From Halobacterium sp. KA-4 (lineage in GTDB: Archaea; Halobacteriota; Halobacteria; Halobacteriales; Halobacteriaceae), in contig NZ_JAJJZG010000001.1 in assembly GCF_021028995.1 (NCBI RefSeq), forward strand, positions 310,001 to 374,000: 64,000 bases of DNA. Direction: 5' to 3'. The translations under genes and the position numbers were made by a program. Below are positions 53,068-62,644 of this stretch, one piece after another. The notes under the pieces are model-generated. The model was given only the letters and a program-made list of their open reading frames with translations. It ran no database searches and was not told the DNA's origin. The stretch's first letter is position 1. Each line of letters begins with the position of its first letter.

Positions 53068-53337
53068 GGCGCACTTTTTGCGCTGCGGGGGTCGCTACTG
53101 CTCGCTGATGCGCTTTACCCTGCTTCGATCAGTGTCAAGCATCTGGGAACCGAGCGGGACGGTAGGCTCAGTAGGGTCCCGGTTTGCGCTGTGGCCGCAA
53201 GGAGTGGGGGCGTCGAGGACTTGCGATAGGGGATTGGACGGCGTTTTTGCCGAGCGAGGCGGCGAAGCCGCCGAGTGCAGAGCGAACGGTCGAAGCGAAA
53301 GGCCGAGTTTAAGTGCCTCCGATGGGTAAACGACTGT
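53068..53337. other. Intergenic region between the RNA polymerase and S12-S7 operons
   Basis: A T-run follows the nusA stop, and a second GC stem GGCGGC-GAA-GCCGCC with a TTTTTG run lies near 53245-53275. A TATA-like GTTTAAGT at 53307-53314 precedes rpsL. A 73-codon frame starting at 53109 shows no family resemblance and is not called. Confidence 0.45.
53307..53314 (+). promoter_or_regulatory. TATA-like box of rpsL
   Basis: GTTTAAGT is centred 27 bases before the ATG at 53338 and supports that start against the longer frame. Confidence 0.55.
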
Positions 53338-53766
53338 ATGTCGAACGGCAAGTACGCCGCTCGGAAACTGAAGAAGGACCGCCAGAAGCACCGGTGGTCC
53401 GACTCGGAGTACGCGCGGCGAGAACGGGGGCTCGGCAAAGAGTCCGACCCCCTCGAGGGTGCACCGCAGGGTCGCGGGATCGTCCTCGAGAAGGTAGGTA
53501 TCGAAGCAAAACAGCCGAACTCCGCGATTCGGAAGTGCGTGCGAGTTCAGCTCATCAAGAACGGAAAGCAGGTCACCGCGTTCTGTCCCGGTGACGGCGC
53601 TATCTCGTTCATCGACGAGCACGACGAAGTCACCATCGCCGGTATCGGCGGTGCGAAGGGTCGTGCGATGGGCGACCTCTCGGGCGTGAATTACAAGGTC
53701 GAGAAGGTCAACGGCGTGAGCCTCATCGAACTGGTTCGCGGGAACGCTGAGAAGCCGGTGCGATAA
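53338..53766 (+). CDS. rps12: 30S ribosomal protein S12
   Basis: A 142-residue decoding-centre protein. The archaeal-type N terminus ([20 protein letters not shown]) is followed by the universal [20 protein letters not shown] loop near 60, in bacterial S12 the site of streptomycin-resistance changes. The start is fixed by its TATA box. It is first of an S12-S7 pair; S7 starts two bases after its stop. Confidence 0.97.
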   Translation: MSNGKYAARKLKKDRQKHRWSDSEYARRERGLGKESDPLEGAPQGRGIVLEKVGIEAKQPNSAIRKCVRVQLIKNGKQVTAFCPGDGAISFIDEHDEVTIAGIGGAKGRAMGDLSGVNYKVEKVNGVSLIELVRGNAEKPVR

Positions 53767-53768
53767 TC

Positions 53769-54383
53769 ATGAGTGAGGAAGAAGCCCCCGAACCCGAGGC
53801 GCCCGCTGGCACCGACGAGGAAGACGTCAACGCGAAGCTCTTCGGCAAGTGGGACGTCACGGACATCCAGTACCGTGACCCGAGCACGCGCCGCTACCTG
53901 TCCGTGACACCCGTCGCACACACGATGGGTCGCCACGCGCAGAAGCAGTTCAAGAAGAGCGAGATCAGCATCGTCGAGCGGCTCGCGAACCGTCTGATGA
54001 AGACCGGCGCGAACGCGGGCAAGAAGCAGCAGTCGCTGGGCATCGTCCGCGACGCCTTCGACATCATCCACGAGCGCACCGAGGAGAACCCGATTCAGGT
54101 GCTCGTGCGTGCCGTCGAGAACTCCGCGCCCCGCGAGGAGACCGTCCGCCTGAAGTACGGTGGCATCTCCGTCCCGAAGGCCGTCGACGTCGCGCCCCAG
54201 CGCCGCGTCGACCAGGCGCTGAAATTCATCGCCGACGGCGCTCACTCGTCGTCGTTCAAGACGCCCGTCGACGCCGCCGAAGCGCTGGCGAACCAGCTCA
54301 TCGGCGCCGCCGACTACGACGTGCAGACGTACGCGGTCGGGCAGAAAGAAGAGAAGGAACGCGTCGCGGCCGCGGCCCGCTAA
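53769..54383 (+). CDS. rps7: 30S ribosomal protein S7
   Basis: A 204-residue head protein of the small subunit. The acidic N-terminal extension (1-25) is typical of haloarchaea. Core segments are GRHAQKQFKKSEISIVERL, NPIQVLVRAVENSAPREET and the C-terminal RVDQALKFIADGAHSSSF. It is translated with S12. Unlike in many archaea, tuf does not follow directly: two unrelated genes and fusA intervene. Confidence 0.97.
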   Translation: MSEEEAPEPEAPAGTDEEDVNAKLFGKWDVTDIQYRDPSTRRYLSVTPVAHTMGRHAQKQFKKSEISIVERLANRLMKTGANAGKKQQSLGIVRDAFDIIHERTEENPIQVLVRAVENSAPREETVRLKYGGISVPKAVDVAPQRRVDQALKFIADGAHSSSFKTPVDAAEALANQLIGAADYDVQTYAVGQKEEKERVAAAAR

Positions 54384-54499
54384 CGCGGTTCCACTCGGTT
54401 CGGTTCTGCGGTTCTTTCTTCAGTTTCGAGCGGCGGCGTTTCGCCGACGCGGATACGATACCTGAAAGCAGTTAACCCTGGATTCCGCAAGCACCGGGT

Positions 54500-55915
54500 A
54501 TGCGATACAACCGCCGTTCGTTCCTCGCTTCCCTCGGCTTGACCGGTGTCGCCGGACTCGCCGGCTGTACGTCGCCGGACGAGCCCAGCGACACGACGAC
54601 CTCCACCGAATCGCCGCCCGTCACGACCGTCGACGACCCCGCCTACGACCTCGGTGTGACCCACGACGTCGAGAACTGGGGCGAGTACGACCCTGACTGG
54701 TCGCATCCCGTGGACGCGCCGAACCTCGACGTGACGACCGAAACCGTCATCGAGGGCCTGAAGATTCCGTGGGACCTCTCCTTTGCGCCGAACGGCGACC
54801 TCTTCATCAGCGAGCGCGTGGGGCGGATATCGCGGTACGACTCCGACGAACTGGAGACCGTCGCGACCCCCAACGTAATCGACCACGCCGACGCAATCGC
54901 TCCGGGCGAAGAGGGTGGCTGGTGGGAGGCAGGCAGCGAGGGCGGCCTGATGGGAATCGCAGCCCACCCGAACTATCCGGACGTCCCGCTCGTGTACGCC
55001 ATCTACACTCGGGAAGACGAACCCGCCGTCTCCGGCGGCGACCCCTTCGTCAATCGCCTCTCGTACTTCGACGTCTCCGCGGACGACCCCAGCGAGGCCG
55101 AGACGGTCGTGATCGACGACATCCCCGGCAATGAAATCATCCACAACGGCGCACGCCTCGCCTTCGGCCCGGAGAACTACCTGTGGGTGACCACGGGCGA
55201 CGCCGCTTCGGTCAACCCGGAGCTCGGGACCAACCAGCCGCTCCCCCAGGACCCCTCCTCACTCGCGGGGAAGGTGCTCCGGGTCGAGCCGGACGGCGGC
55301 GCGCCCGCGGGCAACCCCGACATCGACGGCGGCGACCCGCGCGTGTTTACGTACGGCCACCGGAACCCGCAGGGCATTACGTTCCTGCCGGACGCGACAC
55401 CGGTGGAGAACGAACACGGGCCGTCCGCCCACGACGAGGTGAACGTGCTGGAAGCTGGGGGAAACTACGGGTGGGGGCCCGAGGGCGAGCGGGCGCGCAC
55501 GGCGGAGACGTACCGCGGCACCGACTACGCGCGGCCGGTCGTGAACACCGACGATACGTGGGCGCCGCCGGGGTCGGTGTTCTACACGGCGGACGCGGTG
55601 CCGTCGTGGCAGAACCGCCTCGTCATCGGCGGGCTCGTCTCCCAGCGCATCAACCTCGTCACCATCTACCCGACGGACGGCGAGCCGGCGTCCGCGGCCA
55701 ACGGCGGCCAGCGCTTCGATGCGGACTGGATGAACTCCGAGTACAGCGCGGTCCACCACACGGCGCTGGAGGACGAACTCGGGCGCATCCGGCACGTCGA
55801 GCAGGGACCCAACGGCACGCTGTACGCGGTGACGTCGAACCGTGACGGCCGCGCGCAGGGCGACCAGTTCCCGCGAGAGGGCGACGACCGCCTCGTCCGC
55901 ATCACGCCGGCCTAA
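54500..55915 (+). CDS. Tat-exported PQQ-dependent sugar dehydrogenase-like lipoprotein
   Basis: A 471-residue exported protein. The signal peptide holds the twin-arginine motif NRRSFLASLG and a lipobox LAGC near residue 25, so it is a Tat lipoprotein. The body is a six-bladed beta propeller of the soluble glucose/sorbosone dehydrogenase family: LKIPWDLSFAPNGDLFISE, NEIIHNGARLAFGPENYLWV (the catalytic-type His) and TYGHRNPQGITF. Such enzymes oxidise aldose sugars outside the cell with PQQ, though whether haloarchaea supply PQQ is uncertain. It interrupts the ribosomal cluster with its own upstream region. Confidence 0.88.
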   Translation: MRYNRRSFLASLGLTGVAGLAGCTSPDEPSDTTTSTESPPVTTVDDPAYDLGVTHDVENWGEYDPDWSHPVDAPNLDVTTETVIEGLKIPWDLSFAPNGDLFISERVGRISRYDSDELETVATPNVIDHADAIAPGEEGGWWEAGSEGGLMGIAAHPNYPDVPLVYAIYTREDEPAVSGGDPFVNRLSYFDVSADDPSEAETVVIDDIPGNEIIHNGARLAFGPENYLWVTTGDAASVNPELGTNQPLPQDPSSLAGKVLRVEPDGGAPAGNPDIDGGDPRVFTYGHRNPQGITFLPDATPVENEHGPSAHDEVNVLEAGGNYGWGPEGERARTAETYRGTDYARPVVNTDDTWAPPGSVFYTADAVPSWQNRLVIGGLVSQRINLVTIYPTDGEPASAANGGQRFDADWMNSEYSAVHHTALEDELGRIRHVEQGPNGTLYAVTSNRDGRAQGDQFPREGDDRLVRITPA

Positions 55916-56680
55916 TCAGTCTGCGGCAGGGCCGGTCGTGGTCTCCTGTGCGTCGACGTACGTGCGGATGGCGTCGACGAGGCCGCGGCGGCACTCGCTC
56001 TCGTCGGGGTCGTCGGCGAGTTCCGCGAAGCGCTCCCGAAACGCTTCGACATCGATTTCGGGGGCGTCCTCGGCGGCGGCGTGCGCGAGGTCGTAGATGC
56101 GGTGGTCGTCGGGGACGGCGTCGTGGCGTTCGAGGAGGGCGAGCGCGAACGCGGCGTTGACGGCGGTCATCGAGGGGTCCGCACCCGCGGTGAGCCGCTG
56201 GCCGACCGACGGGCCGACAACCGGCTGGTCGGCGACGGCGGCCGCGAGCTCGGATTCGAGGAACGCAACGAGTTTGTCCGTCGGGCCGACCGAGAGCGTG
56301 ATGTCGTCGGCGTAGATGTCCTTGACGTGGTTGGCAATCTGGTAGCAGTGCGTGAGCACGCGGCGCTCGACGCTGCGGCCAGTCAACGCCAAGAATAGGA
56401 CTTCGTCCATCGAGAGGACGTGGCTCGGATGGTCGTGTTCGTGGCGGTGCATGTGGGCGAACTCGTGGAGGGCGAGTTCGCGGGCCATCGCGGAGGTGGC
56501 GGCCTGCTGGGAGATGTTGAGGACGTGGTGGTCGTCGTAGTGGCCGGCCCACGTTCGCTCGTCGGGGTTCTCGCGAACGTGCACCTCGACCGGCTGTTCG
56601 AGGTCGTGTTCGGTCTCGAAGACGTCGCGGGCCCCGAGAAACGGTGCGGCGGGGCCCCCACCCGTCACGCGCAACTGCAT
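55916..56680 (-). CDS. HExxH-motif protein, DUF5781-like
   Basis: A 254-residue soluble protein with a clear zinc-protease motif HEFAHMHRHEHDHPSH near 72-87, containing HEFAH and an unusually His-rich continuation. A mainly helical C-terminal region follows. I recall a haloarchaeal family DUF5781 at this same place beside fusA; its activity is untested. A metallopeptidase role is inferred from the motif only. It is convergent with the sugar dehydrogenase gene, the two stops adjoining. Confidence 0.72.
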   Translation of the reverse strand: MQLRVTGGGPAAPFLGARDVFETEHDLEQPVEVHVRENPDERTWAGHYDDHHVLNISQQAATSAMARELALHEFAHMHRHEHDHPSHVLSMDEVLFLALTGRSVERRVLTHCYQIANHVKDIYADDITLSVGPTDKLVAFLESELAAAVADQPVVGPSVGQRLTAGADPSMTAVNAAFALALLERHDAVPDDHRIYDLAHAAAEDAPEIDVEAFRERFAELADDPDESECRRGLVDAIRTYVDAQETTTGPAAD

Positions 56681-56810
56681 GGTATCTATTCACACGCCGC
56701 TCGCGGCAAAGACTCTTTCGCCCGCGGTAGCCACCGCGGCCGCCGGGACGAACCAGACGAGTCGGCGGCTACACCTCGTGTTCCGGCGTGCCGTACTCCC
56801 GGCAAAACAC

Positions 56811-56823
56811 TATCCTTTTGAAC
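56811..56823 (+). promoter_or_regulatory. TATA box of fusA
   Basis: TATCCTTTTGAAC is centred 29 bases before the ATG at 56846, giving a leaderless or nearly leaderless mRNA. Confidence 0.55.
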
Positions 56824-56845
56824 CCGCTAGCAGTATGAATCCCTA

Positions 56846-59035
56846 ATGGGCCGACGCAAGAAGATTGTCGAGAAGTGCGAACGGCTGATGGACAATCCGG
56901 AGCAGATCCGGAACATCGCCATCGCCGCGCACGTCGACCACGGTAAAACCACGCTGACCGACAACCTGCTGGCCGGCGCCGGCATGATTTCCGAGGACAC
57001 CGCCGGCGAGCAGCTCGCGATGGACACCGAGGAGGACGAACAGGAACGCGGCATCACCATCGACGCCGCGAACGTCTCCATGACCCACGAGTACGAGGGC
57101 GAAGACCACCTCATCAACCTCATCGACACGCCCGGCCACGTCGACTTCGGCGGCGACGTGACGCGGGCAATGCGCGCCGTCGACGGCGCGCTCGTCGTTG
57201 TGGACGCCGTCGAGGGCGCGATGCCCCAGACGGAGACGGTGCTCCGGCAGGCGCTCCGCGAGGGCGTCAAGCCGACGCTGTTCATCAACAAGGTCGACCG
57301 CCTCATCTCCGAGCTCCAGGAGGGGCCCGAGGAGATGCAGGAGCGACTCCTGAGCGTCATCCGCGAGGTCAACGAGCTCATCCGCGGGATGACCGAGGAG
57401 ATGGACGACATCACCGAGGACTGGACGGTCTCCGTCGAAGGCGGCACCGTCGGCTTCGGTTCCGCGCTCTACAAGTGGGGCGTCTCGATGCCCTCGATGC
57501 AGCGCACGGGCATGGACTTCGGCGACATCATGGACCTCGAGCGCGCCGACAAGCGCCAGGAGCTCCACGAGCGCACGCCGCTGTCGGACGTCGTCCTCGA
57601 CATGGTCTGTGAGCACTTCCCGGACCCCATCGACGCCCAGCCCCACCGCATCCCGCGCATCTGGCGGGGCGACCCCGAATCCGAAATCGCGGACACGATG
57701 CGGATGGTCAACGAGGACGGCGAAGTCGTCCTGATGGTCACCGACATCGGTATCGACCCGCACGCCGGCGAAATCGCCGCGGGTCGCGTCTTCTCTGGCA
57801 CGCTGGAGAAGGGCCAGGAGCTGTACGTCTCCGGGACCGCGGGCAAGAACCGCATCCAGAGCGTCGGCATCTACATGGGTGGCGAGCGCGAGGAAGTGGA
57901 CGAAGTTCCCGCAGGGAACATCGCCGCCGTCACCGGACTCAAGGACGCCATCGCGGGGTCGACGGTGTCCAGCATCGAGATGACGCCGTTCGAGTCCATC
58001 GAGCACATCTCGGAGCCGGTCATCACGAAGTCCGTCGAGGCGCAGAACATGGACGACCTGCCGAAGCTCATCGAGACGCTCCAGCAAGTCGCCAAGGAAG
58101 ACCCGACCATCCAGATCGAGATTAACGAGGACACCGGCGAGCACCTCATCTCCGGGCAGGGTGAACTCCACCTCGAAGTCATCACCCAGCGCATCGAGCG
58201 CAACCAGGGCATCCCCGTCAACACTGGGGAGCCCATCGTCGTCTTCCGCGAGTCCCCGACCAGCGACTCCCGCGAGGTCGAGGGGGTCTCCCCGAACCGC
58301 CACAACAAGTTCTACATCACCATCGAGCAGCTCGACGACGACGTTCTCGAGCAGCTCCGCCTCGGCAACGTCACGATGGACATGCCCGAACAGGAGCGCC
58401 GCGAAGCGCTTCAGGACGCCGGCATGGACAAGGACACCTCGCAGAACGTCGAGAACATCATCGGGAAGAACGTCTTCATCGACGACACGAAGGGTATCCA
58501 GCACCTCAACGAGACGATGGAACTCGTCGTCGAGGGCCTCGAGGAAGCCCTCGGAGACGGTCCGCTCGCCGCCGAGCCCGTCGAAGGCGCACTCATCCGC
58601 CTCCACGACGCTCGCCTCCACGAGGACGCCATCCACCGTGGTCCCGCACAGGTCATCCCGGCCGTCCGCGACGCCGTCCACCGCGGCCTCATGGACGCCG
58701 AGATTCGCCTGCTCGAGCCGATTCAAGATGTCCGCATCGACGTTCCCTCCGAGCACATGGGCGCTGCGTCCGGCGAGATTCAGGGTCGCCGTGGCCGCGT
58801 CGACGACATGTACCAGGAAGGCGGCATGATGGTCGTCGAGGGCATCGCGCCCGTCGAGGAGATGATCGGCTTCTCCAGCGACATCCGCTCGGCCACCGAA
58901 GGCCGCGCGTCCTGGAACACCGAGAACGCCGGCTTCCGCGTCATGGCCGACAACCTCCAGCCCGAGATCATCAAGCAGATTCGAGAGCGCAAGGGCATGA
59001 AGACCGAACTGCCCGCGCAGCTCGACTACTTCTAA
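56846..59035 (+). CDS. fusA: Elongation factor 2 (aEF-2)
   Basis: A 729-residue translocase GTPase. The G1 motif is [11 protein letters not shown] near 26, G3 is DTPGHVDF near 93 and G4 is NKVD near 147. The C-terminal domain IV contains the diphthamide target His about 597 in [14 protein letters not shown]. It moves tRNA and mRNA through the ribosome; diphthamide makes it a diphtheria-toxin target in archaea. A perfect 35-base palindrome follows ten bases after the stop. Confidence 0.98.
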   Translation: MGRRKKIVEKCERLMDNPEQIRNIAIAAHVDHGKTTLTDNLLAGAGMISEDTAGEQLAMDTEEDEQERGITIDAANVSMTHEYEGEDHLINLIDTPGHVDFGGDVTRAMRAVDGALVVVDAVEGAMPQTETVLRQALREGVKPTLFINKVDRLISELQEGPEEMQERLLSVIREVNELIRGMTEEMDDITEDWTVSVEGGTVGFGSALYKWGVSMPSMQRTGMDFGDIMDLERADKRQELHERTPLSDVVLDMVCEHFPDPIDAQPHRIPRIWRGDPESEIADTMRMVNEDGEVVLMVTDIGIDPHAGEIAAGRVFSGTLEKGQELYVSGTAGKNRIQSVGIYMGGEREEVDEVPAGNIAAVTGLKDAIAGSTVSSIEMTPFESIEHISEPVITKSVEAQNMDDLPKLIETLQQVAKEDPTIQIEINEDTGEHLISGQGELHLEVITQRIERNQGIPVNTGEPIVVFRESPTSDSREVEGVSPNRHNKFYITIEQLDDDVLEQLRLGNVTMDMPEQERREALQDAGMDKDTSQNVENIIGKNVFIDDTKGIQHLNETMELVVEGLEEALGDGPLAAEPVEGALIRLHDARLHEDAIHRGPAQVIPAVRDAVHRGLMDAEIRLLEPIQDVRIDVPSEHMGAASGEIQGRRGRVDDMYQEGGMMVVEGIAPVEEMIGFSSDIRSATEGRASWNTENAGFRVMADNLQPEIIKQIRERKGMKTELPAQLDYF

Positions 59036-59044
59036 AGTCGGACC

Positions 59045-59079
59045 TTTTTGCGGGGCGAGCGACGCTCGCCCCGCAAAAA
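59045..59079. terminator. Perfect 35-base palindrome after fusA
   Basis: TTTTTGCGGGGCGAGCG, a central A, and CGCTCGCCCCGCAAAAA form an uninterrupted 17-bp stem. Both arms carry a five-base T/A tract, so either strand would give a hairpin ending in T residues. It starts ten bases after the fusA stop and lies well before the next promoter, a good place for a terminator or an RNA-processing signal. Confidence 0.55.
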
Positions 59080-59189
59080 TCTACGCGAAAAAGCCGCAAC
59101 CGGCTGCGGCATCTCGCGGTTCTCTCTGCGCACACCATCGACGACCAGCACTGCCGCCAACCATCGGTAGGATTTGTGCGGGCCGAAGG

Positions 59190-59198
59190 CTTATACAC
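59190..59198 (+). promoter_or_regulatory. TATA box upstream of the ACT-hom operon
   Basis: CTTATACAC is centred 28 bases before the ATG at 59222 but 131 bases before the ACT gene start. The mRNA should therefore begin at or next to the ATG of the short upstream reading frame. Confidence 0.65.
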
Positions 59199-59221
59199 CG
59201 AACGTCCCCGAGTGAGAGTGT

Positions 59222-59332
59222 ATGCACGCAGGCAGACGCGCCCGGCGTCGTATCGGCACGGAGCGACAGCACTCGCGCTCGCAGCCGACAACAACAGCCG
59301 GGGCGTCGCCAGCGGGGGGAGACGATGAGTGA
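59222..59332 (+). CDS. Candidate 36-residue leader peptide overlapping the ACT-hom operon
   Basis: The frame begins at the predicted transcription start and encodes 36 residues: an Arg-rich first third (HAGRRARRRIG) and PTTTAG in the middle. The three Thr codons are consecutive ACA (59288-59296), a codon otherwise rare in this GC-rich genome. The stop TGA (59330-59332) overlaps the ATG of the ACT gene (59325), so ribosomes finishing the leader arrive at the next start. The downstream enzyme, homoserine dehydrogenase, leads to threonine. A leader peptide sensing Thr is inferred; the frame could also be untranslated leader RNA. Confidence 0.4.
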   Translation: MHAGRRARRRIGTERQHSRSQPTTTAGASPAGGDDE

Positions 59333-59846
59333 GGCCGACGACCGCGCGCACACGCTCCGCCTGGAGCTCGTCGACGAGCCCGGCGAGCTGTTGCGCGCGC
59401 TCTCCCCCATCGCGGACAACGGCGGCAACCTCCTCTCGATATTCCACGAGCGCGGGTCGCTGACGCCGCGCGGCCACATCCCCGTGGAGGTCGACCTTGA
59501 GTGTTCGCCCGAGCGCTTCGAGCACATCGTCGACGCGCTCCGGGACGCCGGCGTCACCATCATCCAGGCGGACTCCGAGCGGTACGGCGAAGCGCTCAGC
59601 GTCCTGCTGGTCGGCGACCTCGTCGACACCGACCTCTCGGACACGCTCGCCGAACTCGAAGGGTGTGGGAGCGCGACGGTCGCAGACTTTTCGCTGACCA
59701 CGGAGAAGGGGACGGAGGGCGTCTCCAGCGCTCGCGTCCGGCTGGCCATCGAGGCCGGGAGCACGGAGCGCGCGCTCGAACAGGTCCGGGACGTCGCCGC
59801 GCAGAAAGACCTCTCTGTCGTCGAGCCGCTCGTGGGGGAACTATGA
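59325..59846 (+). CDS. ACT-domain amino-acid-binding regulatory protein
   Basis: A 173-residue protein with two ACT-like units. The first (about 8-80) contains LRLELVDEPGELLRALSPIADNG in the usual strand-helix start; the second lies at about 85-170. ACT domains bind small amino acids and regulate enzymes. It overlaps the homoserine dehydrogenase gene by four bases, so it is very likely a separate regulatory subunit replacing the C-terminal ACT domain present in many bacterial homoserine dehydrogenases. A G-rich ribosome site (GGGGGGAG) precedes the ATG. Confidence 0.88.
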   Translation: MSEADDRAHTLRLELVDEPGELLRALSPIADNGGNLLSIFHERGSLTPRGHIPVEVDLECSPERFEHIVDALRDAGVTIIQADSERYGEALSVLLVGDLVDTDLSDTLAELEGCGSATVADFSLTTEKGTEGVSSARVRLAIEAGSTERALEQVRDVAAQKDLSVVEPLVGEL

Positions 59847-60784
59847 AACTGGCAGTGATGGGCGCGGGCGACGTCGGCCGCGCAGTCGTCGACCTCGCCG
59901 ACGAGTACGGCCACACGGTGTCGGCGTTCGCGGACTCGACGAGCGCCGTCGTCGACCCCGACGGCATCGACGTCGACGCAGCCCTCAAGCACAAAGACAG
60001 CGTCGGCAGAGTCGGCGAAGGCGACCCTGCGGACGCGCTCGGCGCCGAGTACGACGCGCTCGTCGAGGCGACGCCGACGACGCTCGGCGACGCCCACCCG
60101 GGCTTCGAGCACGTGCGGGCGGCGCTGGAGACCGACCGCCACGTCGTCCTCGCGAACAAGGGACCGGTCGCCGAGCGCTACGACGACCTCCGCGCGCTGG
60201 AAGCGGACAGCGCGGGGTCGATTCGGTTCGAGGCGACCGTTGCGGGCGCAATCCCCGCACTCTCGACCATCGACGGCATCGGGGCCGAACGCGTGACGGC
60301 CGCGCGCGGCGTGCTCAACGGCACGGCGAACTTCATCCTGACGCGGATGGCGACCGACGGCCTCGACTACGAGCACGTGCTCGCGGAAGCCCAGGATCTC
60401 GGCGTCGCGGAAGCCGACCCGACCTTCGACGTGGAGGGGACCGACGCGGCGCTGAAGTGCGCGATTCTCGCGAACGTCATCCACGGCGGCGGCTACTCGC
60501 TGGCCGACGTCGACGTCGAGGGCATCACGGACGTCCCGCCATCGGCGCTGGAGCTCGCTGCCGAGGACGGCCGGACGGTGCGGCTCATCGGCGAAGTAAC
60601 CGAGGACGGCGCCCGCGTGGGGCCGCGGCTCGTCCCCGAGAACCACACGCTCGCGGTGTCCGGGACGATGAACATCGTCCAGCTGGAGACCGAGCACGCC
60701 GGCCGCCTGAACCTCTCCGGGCGGGGCGCCGGCGGCCCCGAGACGGCGACCGCGGTGCTGGGCGACGTGAACCGGCTGGAGTGA
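59843..60784 (+). CDS. hom: Homoserine dehydrogenase
   Basis: A 313-residue NAD(P)-dependent enzyme reducing aspartate semialdehyde to homoserine, the branch-point to threonine and methionine. The nucleotide motif is MGAGDVGRAVVD near 6, the catalytic domain has LANKGPVAERYDDL near 105, VAGAIPALSTIDGIGAERV and the diagnostic GVLNGTANFILTRM near 155. It lacks a C-terminal ACT domain; that function is on the upstream, overlapping gene. Confidence 0.93.
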   Translation: MKLAVMGAGDVGRAVVDLADEYGHTVSAFADSTSAVVDPDGIDVDAALKHKDSVGRVGEGDPADALGAEYDALVEATPTTLGDAHPGFEHVRAALETDRHVVLANKGPVAERYDDLRALEADSAGSIRFEATVAGAIPALSTIDGIGAERVTAARGVLNGTANFILTRMATDGLDYEHVLAEAQDLGVAEADPTFDVEGTDAALKCAILANVIHGGGYSLADVDVEGITDVPPSALELAAEDGRTVRLIGEVTEDGARVGPRLVPENHTLAVSGTMNIVQLETEHAGRLNLSGRGAGGPETATAVLGDVNRLE

Positions 60785-60863
60785 GCGCCGCGCCACGATT
60801 CGTGTGGCGTGTTCTCACAAACCCCGGGAAGGCGGCGGGGTCGTGCTGAGTGCGTACCGAAAT

Positions 60864-60871
60864 GGTTTTAG
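60864..60871 (+). promoter_or_regulatory. TATA-like box of tuf with a short structured 5' leader
   Basis: GGTTTTAG lies about 57 bases before the tuf ATG, so the mRNA should carry a leader of about 30 bases. That leader contains GCGCG-CCTTT-CGCGC (60899-60913), a 5-bp hairpin. No Shine-Dalgarno sequence lies before the ATG at 60925. Confidence 0.4.
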
Positions 60872-60924
60872 TGCGAACTGACGAATGATTCCCACAGAGC
60901 GCGCCTTTCGCGCGATACTAGACA

Positions 60925-62190
60925 ATGAGCGACGAACGACACCAGAACCTGGCCGTTATTGGCCACGTCGACCACGGCAAGAGCACGATGGTCGGGCGCC
61001 TCCTCTACGAAACGGGGAGCGTTCCCGAGCACGTCATCGAACAGCACAAAGAAGAAGCCGAGGAGAAGGGCAAGGGCGGCTTCGAGTTCGCCTACGTCAT
61101 GGACAACCTCGCCGAAGAGCGTGAGCGCGGGGTCACCATCGACATCGCCCACCAGGAATTCAGCACCGACGAGTACGAATTCACTATCGTCGACTGTCCT
61201 GGCCACCGCGACTTCGTGAAGAACATGATTACGGGTGCGTCCCAGGCGGACAACGCCGTCCTCGTCGTCGCCGCCGACGACGGTGTCGCGCCCCAGACCC
61301 GCGAGCACGTGTTCCTCTCGCGGACGCTCGGCATCGACGAACTCATCGTCGCTGTCAACAAGATGGACATCGTCGACTACGACGAGTCCAAGTACAACCA
61401 GGTCGTCTCCGACGTCAAGGACCTGTTCGGTCAGGTCGGCTTCGCGACCGAGGACGCCTCGTTCATCGCGACGTCCGCCTTCGAGGGCGACAACGTCGCC
61501 GAGCACTCCGAGAACACTCCCTGGTACGACGGCCCGACCCTGCTGGAGGCCCTCAACGACCTCCCCGCGCCGTCCCCGCCGACGGACACCGACCTCCGTC
61601 TCCCCATCCAGGACGTCTACACCATCTCCGGTATCGGTACCGTCCCCGTCGGACGTATCGAGACCGGTGTCATGAACACGGGCGACAACGTCAGCTTCCA
61701 GCCGTCTGACGTCGGTGGCGAGGTCAAGACCATCGAGATGCACCACGAAGAGGTGCCCAAGGCCGAACCCGGTGACAACGTCGGGTTCAACGTGCGCGGC
61801 ATCGGCAAGGACGACATCCGTCGCGGTGACGTCTGTGGTCCGGCCGACGACCCGCCGAGCGTCGCCGAGACGTTCACGGCCCAGATCGTCGTGATGCAGC
61901 ACCCGTCCGTGATTACGGCGGGTTACACGCCGGTCTTCCACGCGCACACCGCGCAGGTCGCGTGTACCATCGAATCCATCGACAAGAAGATGGACCCCTC
62001 CTCGGGCGAGACCCAGGAGGAGAACCCGGACTTCATCCAGTCGGGCGACGCAGCGGTCGTCACCGTGCGCCCGCAAAAGCCCCTCAGCATCGAGCCGTCC
62101 TCCGAGATTCCGGAGCTCGGCTCGTTCGCCGTCCGCGACATGGGTCAGACCATCGCCGCCGGCAAAGTCCTGGACGTCAACGAAGCCTAA
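60925..62190 (+). CDS. tef1a: Elongation factor 1-alpha (aEF-1A)
   Basis: A 421-residue GTPase that brings aminoacyl-tRNA to the ribosome. The G1 motif is GHVDHGKST, the switch regions include [16 protein letters not shown]3 is DCPGHRDF and G4 is NKMD near 145; domains 2 and 3 follow ([27 protein letters not shown]). Length and inserts match the archaeal form. It is followed after three bases by S10. Confidence 0.97.
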   Translation: MSDERHQNLAVIGHVDHGKSTMVGRLLYETGSVPEHVIEQHKEEAEEKGKGGFEFAYVMDNLAEERERGVTIDIAHQEFSTDEYEFTIVDCPGHRDFVKNMITGASQADNAVLVVAADDGVAPQTREHVFLSRTLGIDELIVAVNKMDIVDYDESKYNQVVSDVKDLFGQVGFATEDASFIATSAFEGDNVAEHSENTPWYDGPTLLEALNDLPAPSPPTDTDLRLPIQDVYTISGIGTVPVGRIETGVMNTGDNVSFQPSDVGGEVKTIEMHHEEVPKAEPGDNVGFNVRGIGKDDIRRGDVCGPADDPPSVAETFTAQIVVMQHPSVITAGYTPVFHAHTAQVACTIESIDKKMDPSSGETQEENPDFIQSGDAAVVTVRPQKPLSIEPSSEIPELGSFAVRDMGQTIAAGKVLDVNEA

Positions 62191-62193
62191 TCC

Positions 62194-62502
62194 ATGCAGC
62201 AGGCACGCGTTCGTCTCGCCGGCGTCAATCCCGACGATCTCGACAACATCTGCGACGACGTCAGGGAAATCGCGGACAAGACCGGCGTGAAGCTCAGTGG
62301 GCCGGTCCCGCTCCCGACGAAGACCCTCGAAGTCCCCTCGCGAAAGTCCCCCGACGGCGAAGGGACGGCCACGTGGGAGCACTGGGAGATGCGCGTCCAC
62401 AAGCGTCTCATCGACATCGATGCGGACGAACGCGCGCTCCGCCAGCTGATGCGGATTCAGGTGCCCAACGAAGTCAGCATCGAGATCGTTCTCGAAGACT
62501 GA
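62194..62502 (+). CDS. rps10: 30S ribosomal protein S10
   Basis: A 102-residue small-subunit protein, also a transcription factor partner (NusE) in bacteria. [20 protein letters not shown] opens the protein and [18 protein letters not shown] is the universal loop near 45. It is co-transcribed with the EF-1A gene, the arrangement found in most archaea. Confidence 0.97.
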   Translation: MQQARVRLAGVNPDDLDNICDDVREIADKTGVKLSGPVPLPTKTLEVPSRKSPDGEGTATWEHWEMRVHKRLIDIDADERALRQLMRIQVPNEVSIEIVLED

Positions 62503-62644
62503 CCGCGGGCTGTCACACGCGCCTTTCCTCTCCTTATTCAGCCGCGTAGCGCGGGCTCTACGAGGACCACGGCGTGCGTGAGTGATTCACGGCAGACCCA
62601 CGAAACAGAAGTCTGAAATACGTCGGTCGACTTCGATTGGGTGC

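Noticed and set aside
53109-53329. 73-codon frame between nusA and rpsL
   Set aside because: It runs through a GC hairpin and the rpsL promoter, and the translation resembles no known protein.
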